26,955 nucleotides of DNA, taken from CAZKFN01 sp964552035 (GTDB lineage: Bacteria; Bacteroidota; Bacteroidia; Flavobacteriales_E; Vicingaceae). Positions 14,781 to 22,457 of the stretch are shown in pieces. A program made the position numbers and the translations under genes. The notes beneath the pieces are model-generated. The model was given only the letters and a program-made list of their open reading frames with translations. It made no database searches and had not been told where the DNA came from. How positions within the stretch are numbered: the stretch's first letter is position 1; the number at the start of each line of letters is the position of its first letter. The stretch covers positions 1-26,955 of the forward strand of contig CAZKFN010000022.1 of the NCBI GenBank assembly GCA_964552035.1, given 5' to 3'.

Positions 14781-16229
14781 TTATTCTGCTTTAAGATTTA
14801 TGGCTTCTCCTCTATAGAAGTCTAAAATTTTTGATTTAAAAATGTATTCAAATTTGGCTTGTAAAAGCTCAGATTGTGCATCATTCAATCGGTTTTTTTC
14901 ATTGGTGAAATTATAGGAATCTAATAATCCAACATTAAACCGCTCTTGTGTATATTGAAAGGATAGTTTCAGGGCCTCGACTGATTTTTCTGCTGCTTTA
15001 TATCTTTTTAGAGCAGCAACGGCATCTGTATGAGCAGATTCTATGTTTTGTCTTAATTTTTGTTTGCTATCCTCTATTGCCAATTCAGCTAGTTGCACAT
15101 TTAATTTGGCCTTTTGAACATTTATCCTTGTTCCAAAATTATTAAATATAGGAATGTTAAGTCTAAATCCTATGGAACGGTTTAAGTTGTCGCCCAGCTG
15201 TTCTCTAAATACTTTGGTTTCATATATAGGAATGCTCGAAGGGGCATAAACCTCCTCTCCACTAGCTGTAAAGCTTCCTGTTGGCCGAGGTGGTAAAATA
15301 ATAGAGCGAATAAGTTCTTTGTTATTTCCAGAGAATCCAGTTCCTATCGAAGCAGAAAAACTGAGGGAGGGAAGATAATTCCCTTTGGCAATTTGAACCG
15401 ACTTTTTATTGCTAAAGAGCTTAAACTCAGCACTCTTTATCTCCGGCATGATTTTTACCGCTGTTTCATAAAGCACCGCAGGTGATATTAATTCTGCAAC
15501 CCCTTTGAAGTGGTCTAAATTGGGAGACTTTATTTTAAACTCTTTGGAGGCTTCTATTCGTAAGATTTGTTGAAGGTTTAGAATAGATAACTTTAACTGA
15601 TTGTCCGCATTGATTTGACGTAATTCCTCTGTGGCAAGTTGGGCCTCAATATCTTTTAAATCGCCTTCTGGTAATGCACCAGCTGTAACTTGTTTTTTTA
15701 CCCTTTCTAGTTGTAGTTCAGTTACTTCTAATTGATTGTCAGCATTCTTTTTCAGCTCTTCGTTAAAAAGAATTTGGAGATAAAGGTTGGCAATATTTAA
15801 AGAAATATCATTTTTCAATTTTTCTAATTCATACTGGCTGACTTCCCAATTGGCCTGATTTCGCTTGATGGTATTTATAGTCTGAAAACCATTAAAAATA
15901 TTTATGGAGGAACTAAGCGCAAATTGATTGGAGCGTACTTGAGTTGTGGCAAATTCATTGGTAAAAGGGTCAATGGTTTGCCCAAAATTATAGCTATGAC
16001 CTGCAGATCCGTTAAGAGAGGGTAAGGTGCTGTATTTGGCGGCTTTCACATCATATTTAGAAATTTCTTGATTAATTTCTCCTTGCTTAATTTGTATGTT
16101 GTTCTCTAAGGCATAATTGATACAATCTTCTATGGACCATTCTTTTTCAATGTTTTGTGCTTGAGTATGCTGAGTTATAATAAATATACTAAGCAGTATA
16201 AGATAACCTTTTAATAAAATGGGAGCCAT
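14781..16229 (-). CDS. TolC-family outer-membrane efflux protein
   Basis: Outer-membrane channel of a tripartite exporter, 482 residues, normal for the family. The signal peptide ends near HTQAQN (about residue 25). Two OEP repeats follow: the first starts with WSIEDCINYALENNIQIKQ and has long helices with QANWEVSQYELEKLKNDI; the second is around IRSIILPPRP to LNVQLAELAIEDSKQKL and ERFNVGLLDSYNFTNEKNRL. The GSAGHSYNFGQTIDPFTNEF stretch is typical of Bacteroidota TolC proteins. First gene of the tolC - adaptor - tsaB operon. In the 163 bases upstream I see no convincing promoter; a weak TATAGTTTG lies at 16305-16313. Confidence 0.88.
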   Translation of the reverse strand: MAPILLKGYLILLSIFIITQHTQAQNIEKEWSIEDCINYALENNIQIKQGEINQEISKYDVKAAKYSTLPSLNGSAGHSYNFGQTIDPFTNEFATTQVRSNQFALSSSINIFNGFQTINTIKRNQANWEVSQYELEKLKNDISLNIANLYLQILFNEELKKNADNQLEVTELQLERVKKQVTAGALPEGDLKDIEAQLATEELRQINADNQLKLSILNLQQILRIEASKEFKIKSPNLDHFKGVAELISPAVLYETAVKIMPEIKSAEFKLFSNKKSVQIAKGNYLPSLSFSASIGTGFSGNNKELIRSIILPPRPTGSFTASGEEVYAPSSIPIYETKVFREQLGDNLNRSIGFRLNIPIFNNFGTRINVQKAKLNVQLAELAIEDSKQKLRQNIESAHTDAVAALKRYKAAEKSVEALKLSFQYTQERFNVGLLDSYNFTNEKNRLNDAQSELLQAKFEYIFKSKILDFYRGEAINLKAE

Positions 16230-16392
16230 AAATTCATTATATATAATACGATTAGCTAAGATAGTAGATAATTCTGAAAATGATAACAGCTATTTTATAA
16301 TCGGCAAACTATAAAACTAAAAGGTCAATTCTTACTTTAAGCGAATACATATAAAAATATTCAATAAAAAAAGAATTATAAAATTAATTATC

Positions 16393-17187
16393 TTAAAGAT
16401 ATCTTCTTTCTACCAATAAAAGTAAGGCTTTAACCACCTCATTATTTTTATCCCATTTGTAGGAAATAAGAAGATTGTTATCTATATAGCTTTGAGCACT
16501 TTCTAGGTTTTCTCTAGTGTTTAATTCGTTAATAACTTTTTTAAATTCCTCCATATTTCCCTCGAAAAGCTCATTGGCATATAAATACCTTTCATTTAAA
16601 CCTATAGCAGTTAATAAATCATTTATTGGTTGCCTTTTTAATTGGTCACTTAAACTAGGGTCATCCTCTTCATTATATTGCTCGTTTAAGTCAGGCAAGC
16701 TAGCATCGGTTTGAATAGAAGTTTCTTCTATAACCTCTTCAACAGAAAGAGACTCTTTTATATTTTCAGGTTGACTAGTCTGACTTTCTTCTTTTGTAGT
16801 ATCAACTCCCTGACTTTCTTCTATAGGGGTTTCAATTAACTTTTTGTCAGCTTGTACTTGTCCTTCCGCAATATTATCTTTTTGAATTTTAATTTCCTGA
16901 TCTGCAATAACGGTTCTTTTTGTACTGGTTAGTTTACTTTCTTTATGTTCTATAGAGGGCAAATCGTCCATTTCTGAAGCAAAATCCTCACTTCCCCAAA
17001 AGCCAGCAGATTGATCTGTAGAAAGTTCATGTTTTAAAATAGCAATCTTTTCTGCCAATCGATTTGTTTTTGAAAGAATTACGCTTAATTCCAGCATGGG
17101 TATTTCTTCTTTGGATAGTCTGTCAAAATGAGTCTTTAGATTGTCAATTAAAGCAGAAATTTCTTCTCGTTTTTTATTGTATTTCAT
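16393..17187 (-). CDS. Protein of unknown function with acidic low-complexity middle
   Basis: 264 residues, no signal peptide or membrane helix, so probably cytosolic. The N-terminal part (about 1-75) is helical and charged (EEISALIDNLKTHFDRLSKEE). The middle (about 80-175) is low complexity, rich in Glu, Ser, Gln and Thr, and probably disordered. The C-terminal 75 residues form a compact helical domain with IGLNERYLYANELFEGNMEEF and a terminal LLLLVERRYL. I recall this C-terminal pattern from Bacteroidota proteins of unknown function; no role is known to me. Single gene, divergent from alr. Confidence 0.72.
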   Translation of the reverse strand: MKYNKKREEISALIDNLKTHFDRLSKEEIPMLELSVILSKTNRLAEKIAILKHELSTDQSAGFWGSEDFASEMDDLPSIEHKESKLTSTKRTVIADQEIKIQKDNIAEGQVQADKKLIETPIEESQGVDTTKEESQTSQPENIKESLSVEEVIEETSIQTDASLPDLNEQYNEEDDPSLSDQLKRQPINDLLTAIGLNERYLYANELFEGNMEEFKKVINELNTRENLESAQSYIDNNLLISYKWDKNNEVVKALLLLVERRYL

Positions 17188-17230
17188 AATTCGATTGGAT
17201 GTATGTGATTATGTTTGCATTTGCAAAACT

Positions 17231-17238
17231 CAAATTTA
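17231..17238 (-). promoter_or_regulatory. Candidate -7 box for the unknown protein at 16393-17187
   Basis: The minus strand reads TAAATTTG (TAnnTTTG), about 44 bases before the ATG. The nearest TTTG -33 candidate is 24 bases further upstream, just beyond the usual range. The rest of the 220-base divergent gap to alr holds no clear alr promoter; AAACTTTG at 17348-17355 is one base off the -7 consensus. Confidence 0.3.
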
Positions 17239-17407
17239 ATGTTTTTCAAATAAATGGTTTTTCAAAGCCTAAACCTAAATCATCTGTTAAAAGATAAAAT
17301 CCTTACAAAAGTAGAGTTTAAAGGTCAATTAATATAATTATCAATCTAAACTTTGAGGATATGCATTATTTAATAATTTGGCTTTAATATTTCTAATATT
17401 TATTTAA

Positions 17408-18538
17408 ATGAGTAATTCCCCTTCTATTTGTCTGTCTAATAATGCCTCTATACTTGAGATTAGTTCAGCTCATTTGATTCATAATTTAAAGTTTTTTAGT
17501 CAACAACTAAAAAATGAAACTAAAATAATGGCCGTTGTTAAGGCATCTGCCTATGGAAATGGTGCAACAGCAATTGCTCAATTAATCGAAAAAGAAGGAT
17601 TAGCTGCTTATTTTGCAGTAGCTCAAACTCAGGAAGGAATTCAGCTAAAGCAGGCTGGAGTGAAATTGCCTATTGTGATTCTAAACCCAAGGACAGAGGA
17701 ATTTTCTCTAATCTTAAAATATAATTTAGAGGTTGAAATTAATCATTTAGCTCAGTTGCAAAGTTTGGAGAAAGTTTTATCAAAAGAATTATCTATTCCA
17801 TCCTGTTCTATTCATTTAAAATTTAATACCGGTATGAATAGGCTGGGATTTGAAAAAGCGGATTTGACGGATTTGATTACTATCTTAAAAGACGAAAAAA
17901 AATGGAGAGTAAAATCAATAATGACTCACCTAAGTGCAAGCAATTTGAGAACAGAAGATGCTTATACATTGAATCAGTTTAAATGCTTTGATGCGATTTG
18001 GGAAGAATTAAAAGCATACTTGCCCTCAGATTGTATGCGACATGCTTTGAATAGTAATGGAATTGTTCGTTTCCCCGAATTCCAATACGATATGGTAAGA
18101 TTGGGAATTGGAATGTATGGAGGGTCAAGTGTAAAAGAAATACTCAAGCAAACCAAGGAGATAGGAGTTTTTAAGTCAAAGATTCTACAAACAAGAAGGG
18201 TTTCTAAAGGAGCTACCATGAGTTATTCTCGTTCTGGAAAAGTATCCAAAGAAACCCATATTGCAACAGTTGCTGTTGGCTATGCAGATGGGTTTAGTCG
18301 AATTCTAGGTAATGGCAATTGGGAAGTTGAAATAAATGGCAAGCTTTATCCGACAATTGGAGACATTTGCATGGATTTAACTTTAGTCGATTTGGGAGAA
18401 GATGCTTATAAAGATGGAGAAGAAGTAATTTTATTTGGAGGTAAAAAATCCATACACCAATACGCAAAAGCTATGAATACAATTACGTATGAAGCGATGT
18501 GTAGAATAGGTACTAGGGTAAAAAGAATTTTAATTTAA
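17408..18538 (+). CDS. alr: Alanine racemase
   Basis: PLP-dependent enzyme converting L- to D-alanine for peptidoglycan. 376 residues, normal length. K45 in MAVVKASAYGNG is the PLP lysine, and Y273 in ATMSYSRSG the opposite-face catalytic base. KFNTGMNRLGF, VRLGIGMYGGS, VAVGYADGFSR and IGDICMDLTLVDLG are family blocks. It is not fused to a MurF-like domain, unlike many Bacteroidota homologues where the ligase precedes the racemase. Its stop codon overlaps by four bases the stop end of the convergent phosphatase gene. Confidence 0.93.
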   Translation: MSNSPSICLSNNASILEISSAHLIHNLKFFSQQLKNETKIMAVVKASAYGNGATAIAQLIEKEGLAAYFAVAQTQEGIQLKQAGVKLPIVILNPRTEEFSLILKYNLEVEINHLAQLQSLEKVLSKELSIPSCSIHLKFNTGMNRLGFEKADLTDLITILKDEKKWRVKSIMTHLSASNLRTEDAYTLNQFKCFDAIWEELKAYLPSDCMRHALNSNGIVRFPEFQYDMVRLGIGMYGGSSVKEILKQTKEIGVFKSKILQTRRVSKGATMSYSRSGKVSKETHIATVAVGYADGFSRILGNGNWEVEINGKLYPTIGDICMDLTLVDLGEDAYKDGEEVILFGGKKSIHQYAKAMNTITYEAMCRIGTRVKRILI

Positions 18539-21012
18539 ATTATCATCCCCATTACACAAACATCATCCACTTGTTCCATATCCATTTTCCAATCGTCAAA
18601 AGTCTTTTCTAAATTTCTCTTTTGGTCTATCATGCTTAATGAGGAATTATCCATTAATAATTTCTTAAAAGGTTTATACATGTATTTTTTCCCCTTATCA
18701 CCTCCGAATTGATCGGCAAAGCCATCGGAAAAGATATACACCCGATCTCCTTCCTGCACTTTTATCTTGTGGTTTTTAAAGGGCTTTCTATATTCGTATT
18801 TTCCTATTGGCTGTTTATCGGCTTGAATTTCATAAAGCACCTTGTTTTTGTCTTTAGAAATCATTATTCGTTTGGTAATTTTTTCCAACTCTTTGTCAAT
18901 TATAGGAGAATGCCTAATGATATAAACGGGATTGTTAGCACCAGCATATTCTAATTCCATATTTGGTCGGTTGAGCTTACATAACGCTAGATCCATACCG
19001 TCATTAATAGATCCAGAAGTGGAGGAGAAGTGCTCTTCAACATGTTTGTTGAGATAATCTAAAATAACCGCAGGAATCTTAATTTTATCTTCATTTAGCA
19101 CTTGGTTTAAACTGTTGTTGGCAACAATGCTTACCAATGCTCCCGGTACTCCATGCCCAGTACAGTCAATAACTGAAAAGAATAAGTCATCATTATATTG
19201 AGAGAACCAATAAAAATCTCCACTTACAATATCTTTAGGTCGAAAAAAGACAAAGTTTTCACCTAGTTTCTCATTTAAAAGCGCTTGGTCAGGTAAAATA
19301 ATATTTTGTATTCTTTGTGCATAACTAATACTATCTAGAATCTCTTTGTTCTTCTCTTCAATCACAAATTTTTGCCGTTCAACAGCAGCCTTTTGTGCAG
19401 AAATAATATCGTTTGAACGTTGTTTGTTTTGATAACCCCTAAATAGAACAAAAGCTAGACCAAACATCAAAATAAAACCAATACCTCCTGAAACAGCGTA
19501 GGTTCGTTGCCTTTTAATTTCTTCTTCCTTTTTTAAATCAGCTTCCCTTCTCTCCAATGCCCTCAGCTTGGCCTCTTCAGCCCTTTTTAAACTATCTTGA
19601 TATTGGATTTTCTCAAATTCGTAACGCATTTTCTTTTGAGTAATTGCTCTGGTATTTTCCCTATTAGTAAGACTATCTCTACTGTTAATAAAAAGCTTAT
19701 AATAAAATAGGGCTTTGGAAGGATTATTCTTACTTTCATATGCAATTCCCAAACACTCGCAAGACAATTGCCTTGTCCTTAATAAATCTAGCTCTAGAGA
19801 AAATTGATAGCTTTTTTTACACTTGCTAATGGCTTGCGTATAATTGCCCTCTTTAATATCTAGAAATCCTAAATAGTAGTATGTAGTGGCAATTCCACTC
19901 CTGTCTCCAATATCTTTATAAGTCTGCAAAGCCCTATTGAAAAAAACACCAGCTTGTATGTAGTTTTTCCTTTTATCCATATACAGCTGACCTAGGTTTA
20001 GTAAAACTTCAGCCATACCGTTAGTCTTTTCACCTACAGCTTCCTGAATTTCTAGTGCCTTTTTCAAATACTCAATGGCCTTTTCCTCTTCTATTAAATT
20101 GGTGTATATTCCTCCAATAGCACCATAAGTGTTGGCTAAAGCTACCGATTGTTTACTTATTTTCTTTTGCATAGCCTCAGCGAGCCTATAGTAATTTAAA
20201 GCGTCATCATATTCTTCCTGTTCCTTATATAAGTTTCCAATATTAACCAGTGTATTGGCATGTGTACTCGATTGGTCATTGACATTCTCATATATTTTTA
20301 GCGCTTTTAGATAATGCTCCATGGCTAAGGGTAGATTCCCTTTTTCATAAATAACTACACCAAGGTTGTTGATCGTGTTGGCTACACTAATATCTTTTCT
20401 GCCTAAAGAATCGAAAATAAATAAAGCTTTTTCATAATGTTCAATGGCTAAGTCCTTTTCTCCTTTACTCTTGTAGATTAAACCTAAATTATTGTTGGTA
20501 TTGGCTACTCCTACACTAATATTTTGCTTTTTATCATCTTGTTTGAGCGCTATGTTGTATTGTTCAATAGCGTTATTATATAAGATAATAGCCGAATCTA
20601 ATTCTCCTCTATACCATTGAACTAATCCAAGGTTGTTGTATATCTTAGATAAACTTTTTGCCATGTTTTTCAATTCGGCAATTTCCCTAGCTTTATTAAA
20701 ATATTGAAAAGCATTAGAATATTCACCCATTACAGCATGTGCTGTGGCAATACTATTAAGCGCATCAATAATTTTAAGGGTATCCTTTATGCCTTTACTT
20801 AGCTTAAGGGCTGTTTTACTTATTTGTAAGGCAGTGTCGGGTTGTGAGAACATCAAATTCCAAGTAAGCTTATCCAATAATTTAATTTTATTGGAGTCAA
20901 CCTTCTCTTGCTGTATTTCAATAATTAAAGAATCAATTTTATTGTTTTCTCCTATACTAGAGAAGCTAATAAAAAGGAATGCCATCAATAAAATTGAATA
21001 TGCCTTTTTCAT
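18535..21012 (-). CDS. TPR-repeat membrane sensor with SpoIIE-type PP2C phosphatase domain
   Basis: 825 residues: signal peptide (about 1-21), about nine tetratricopeptide repeats in the periplasm (about 60-430; e.g. NNLGLVQWYRGELDSAI, LVNIGNLYKEQEEYDDAL), a coiled coil (about 455-500), one membrane helix (about 505-527), a second coiled coil (about 530-560), and a cytoplasmic SpoIIE/PP2C phosphatase domain (about 570-825). Metal-binding acidic residues are intact: DIVSGDFYW, VIDCTGHGVPGAL, YIFSDGFADQF and the final QVDDVCVMG. Such proteins dephosphorylate Ser/Thr, classically anti-sigma-factor antagonists. No STAS protein or anti-sigma kinase gene is adjacent, so the target is unknown. Its -7 box sits almost on the ATG. 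Confidence 0.9.
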   Translation of the reverse strand: MKKAYSILLMAFLFISFSSIGENNKIDSLIIEIQQEKVDSNKIKLLDKLTWNLMFSQPDTALQISKTALKLSKGIKDTLKIIDALNSIATAHAVMGEYSNAFQYFNKAREIAELKNMAKSLSKIYNNLGLVQWYRGELDSAIILYNNAIEQYNIALKQDDKKQNISVGVANTNNNLGLIYKSKGEKDLAIEHYEKALFIFDSLGRKDISVANTINNLGVVIYEKGNLPLAMEHYLKALKIYENVNDQSSTHANTLVNIGNLYKEQEEYDDALNYYRLAEAMQKKISKQSVALANTYGAIGGIYTNLIEEEKAIEYLKKALEIQEAVGEKTNGMAEVLLNLGQLYMDKRKNYIQAGVFFNRALQTYKDIGDRSGIATTYYYLGFLDIKEGNYTQAISKCKKSYQFSLELDLLRTRQLSCECLGIAYESKNNPSKALFYYKLFINSRDSLTNRENTRAITQKKMRYEFEKIQYQDSLKRAEEAKLRALERREADLKKEEEIKRQRTYAVSGGIGFILMFGLAFVLFRGYQNKQRSNDIISAQKAAVERQKFVIEEKNKEILDSISYAQRIQNIILPDQALLNEKLGENFVFFRPKDIVSGDFYWFSQYNDDLFFSVIDCTGHGVPGALVSIVANNSLNQVLNEDKIKIPAVILDYLNKHVEEHFSSTSGSINDGMDLALCKLNRPNMELEYAGANNPVYIIRHSPIIDKELEKITKRIMISKDKNKVLYEIQADKQPIGKYEYRKPFKNHKIKVQEGDRVYIFSDGFADQFGGDKGKKYMYKPFKKLLMDNSSLSMIDQKRNLEKTFDDWKMDMEQVDDVCVMGMII

Positions 21013-21017
21013 GACAT

Positions 21018-21025
21018 CAAAGTTA
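21018..21025 (-). promoter_or_regulatory. Candidate -7 box of the TPR-phosphatase gene
   Basis: The minus strand reads TAACTTTG and ends five bases before the ATG at 21012, so the transcript could be leaderless. No CAA (minus-strand TTG) lies 17-23 bases further on, which weakens the call. Confidence 0.33.
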
Positions 21026-21154
21026 GTTAATATCTTGAATAAAATAAATACCTAATAAATTATAAAAAATAGACTATTTAACATTGTTCTATAAACTGTA
21101 TAAACCAAGACTTAAGAAATATTCATATGTTCGCTTTTATTTTTAAATATAGAT

Positions 21155-21526
21155 ATGAAAGATTTAAATCTTGGACAGTTAATTTTACGCGTTTCATTTA
21201 GTTCCTTATTGATTGTTAACCATGGTATTCCTAAACTAAAAAACTTATTTTCAGAAGATCCTCAATTTATAAGTATTTTGGGAATGGGAGCAGTGTTTTC
21301 TTTAATTCTTGCAACAATTGCAGAGACTATTTTCCCCTTATTAGTTGCTATAGGGTTTAAAACGAGGTTAGCTACAATCCCTATTGTTATAACAATGTTT
21401 GTTGCAGGGTTTATTCATCATTGGCCTGATTCTTTTGCAACTAAAGAAAAACCCTTGTTATTTTTATTTGGTTTTATAACTATTGCGATTATTGGAGCTG
21501 GGAAATACTCTGTTGACAAAAAATAA
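21155..21526 (+). CDS. DoxX-family membrane protein
   Basis: 123 residues with four transmembrane helices (about residues 7-24, 38-65, 72-90 and 98-117). The N-terminal LGQLILRVSFSSLLIVNHGIPKL, with a Gly and basic residue after the first helix, and AETIFPLLVAIGFKTRLATI in the middle fit the DoxX/DoxD-like family, including its Glu in helix 2. Function of such proteins is poorly defined; links to thiosulfate/quinone chemistry and redox stress are reported for some members. Monocistronic, divergent from the phosphatase gene, followed by the tRNA gene on the other strand. Confidence 0.85.
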   Translation: MKDLNLGQLILRVSFSSLLIVNHGIPKLKNLFSEDPQFISILGMGAVFSLILATIAETIFPLLVAIGFKTRLATIPIVITMFVAGFIHHWPDSFATKEKPLLFLFGFITIAIIGAGKYSVDKK

Positions 21527-21538
21527 ATGCTGGTTGTG

Positions 21539-21610
21539 TAGCTCCGCCGGGAGTCGAACCCGAATCAAAAGTTTAGGAAACTTCTATTCTATCCGTTGAA
21601 CTACAGAGCT
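21539..21610 (-). tRNA. tRNA-Arg (anticodon CCT)
   Basis: On the minus strand the 72 bases fold as a complete cloverleaf: acceptor AGCTCTG/CGGAGCT (seven pairs, one G-U), TA, D stem GTTC/GAAT with loop AACGGATA, anticodon stem GAAGT/ACTTT with loop TTCCTAA (anticodon CCT at positions 34-36), variable loop TGAT, T stem TCGGG/CCCGG with loop TTCGACT, and discriminator A. The next bases are CAC, so the 3' CCA is not encoded. Reads AGG codons. Confidence 0.95.
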
Positions 21611-21629
21611 AGGTAAAATGTATGCAAGG

Positions 21630-21637
21630 CAAAAATA
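21630..21637 (-). promoter_or_regulatory. Candidate -7 box of the tRNA-Arg gene
   Basis: The minus strand reads TATTTTTG (TAnnTTTG), 19 bases upstream of the tRNA 5' end. No good -33 box; the surrounding sequence is A/T only. Confidence 0.3.
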
Positions 21638-21675
21638 TAAAAATAAAGTAAAGACTTTTACGAAAATCTTAAATT

Positions 21676-22218
21676 TTACTCTTTAATCCTACCATCGATT
21701 TGATCCTTTATGATAAAAGCTGAGGAAACATGTTCCTTTAGTTGTGCTAATTTTTTTTCTGCTTCAAAACGACTCTTGTAATTACCTACCCTAAGTTTGA
21801 AATTGGGAGATTGATATATTAAATCAGGGGTAGGAAAGTCTGGGTTTTCTGAAATAAAGTCGGCTCTTACTTTTGAAGCTTCCCAACGTGAATGTCCAGA
21901 AAAAATTTGAATCTTATATCCTATTATTTTTTTCTCTTTAATATATTGGAGGCTTAATTCTTCAATCCCCTTATCCTGATTGACAATGAGATTGCCAAAG
22001 CTGTTGTTTCCTTCTCCATTTCTAGAAGCTTCAATAGCAAGACAATTGTATTCTATCTCAATCTGAGTGCTCTTTAAATTGGATGAATAATCAGCTGCTT
22101 TTATGCTATCCTCTTTTTGAAATATACTATCCTTTTTTAGAACTTCAACTTGACCTTTGATAATAAATGGGAAACATAAAAAAAGAACAATGAAAAAAAT
22201 AGAATCACTTCTTGTCAT
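21676..22218 (-). CDS. Secreted SPOR-domain protein
   Basis: 180 residues with an N-terminal signal peptide (about 1-22, ending near IIKGQ). A variable middle follows, then a SPOR domain at about residues 105-173: YKIQIFSGHSRWEASKVRADF, then FKLRVGNYKSRFEAEKKLAQL, the two beta-alpha units of the fold. SPOR domains bind denuded peptidoglycan glycan strands, often at division sites. The protein has no membrane anchor beyond the signal and no catalytic domain, so it is probably a periplasmic peptidoglycan-binding protein. A -7-like box precedes it. Confidence 0.86.
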   Translation of the reverse strand: MTRSDSIFFIVLFLCFPFIIKGQVEVLKKDSIFQKEDSIKAADYSSNLKSTQIEIEYNCLAIEASRNGEGNNSFGNLIVNQDKGIEELSLQYIKEKKIIGYKIQIFSGHSRWEASKVRADFISENPDFPTPDLIYQSPNFKLRVGNYKSRFEAEKKLAQLKEHVSSAFIIKDQIDGRIKE

Positions 22219-22241
22219 GATTTATAAATTAGTATAAAATA

Positions 22242-22249
22242 CAAAAGTA
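22242..22249 (-). promoter_or_regulatory. Candidate -7 box of the SPOR gene
   Basis: The minus strand reads TACTTTTG (TAnnTTTG), 24 bases before the ATG at 22218. No matching -33 box. Confidence 0.38.
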
Positions 22250-22398
22250 AGTAAAGATTATTTTAGAACTATTCGCTTCTTATCTGATTTTAAGCTTAAA
22301 CGCTCATCTTGTTAATTTATGTTATTTAGAACGTTTCTAAATTGGGATAAAGTAGGCTAAAAATGTGCATTTCTGCTTTTAAGATTGGTTCTTGTTAT

Positions 22399-22406
22399 TA
22401 CCTTTG
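22399..22406 (+). promoter_or_regulatory. Candidate -7 box of the Alternative Complex III operon
   Basis: TACCTTTG, the same -7 sequence as the strong promoter at 9459-9466, about 52 bases before the actA ATG. The T-rich stretch CTGCTTTT at about 22373-22380 could serve as a poor -33 region. The rest of the 239-base divergent gap (22219-22457) shows no further clear element. Confidence 0.42.
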
Positions 22407-22457
22407 TCGCTAATAATTTAAGATATTATTGTTAAGAATTGATGTAACTGATTAAAA

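Noticed and set aside
17214..17227. Palindrome TTTGCA-TT-TGCAAA between the unknown gene and alr
   Set aside because: Single short A/T-rich inverted repeat, expected by chance; not repeated elsewhere near a promoter except for a similar chance ATTTGCAAAT at 6629-6638.
20744..21055. 103-codon open frame on the plus strand opposite the phosphatase N-terminus
   Set aside because: It lies antisense to a signal peptide and TPR region with clear coding evidence; its translation has no domain-like pattern.
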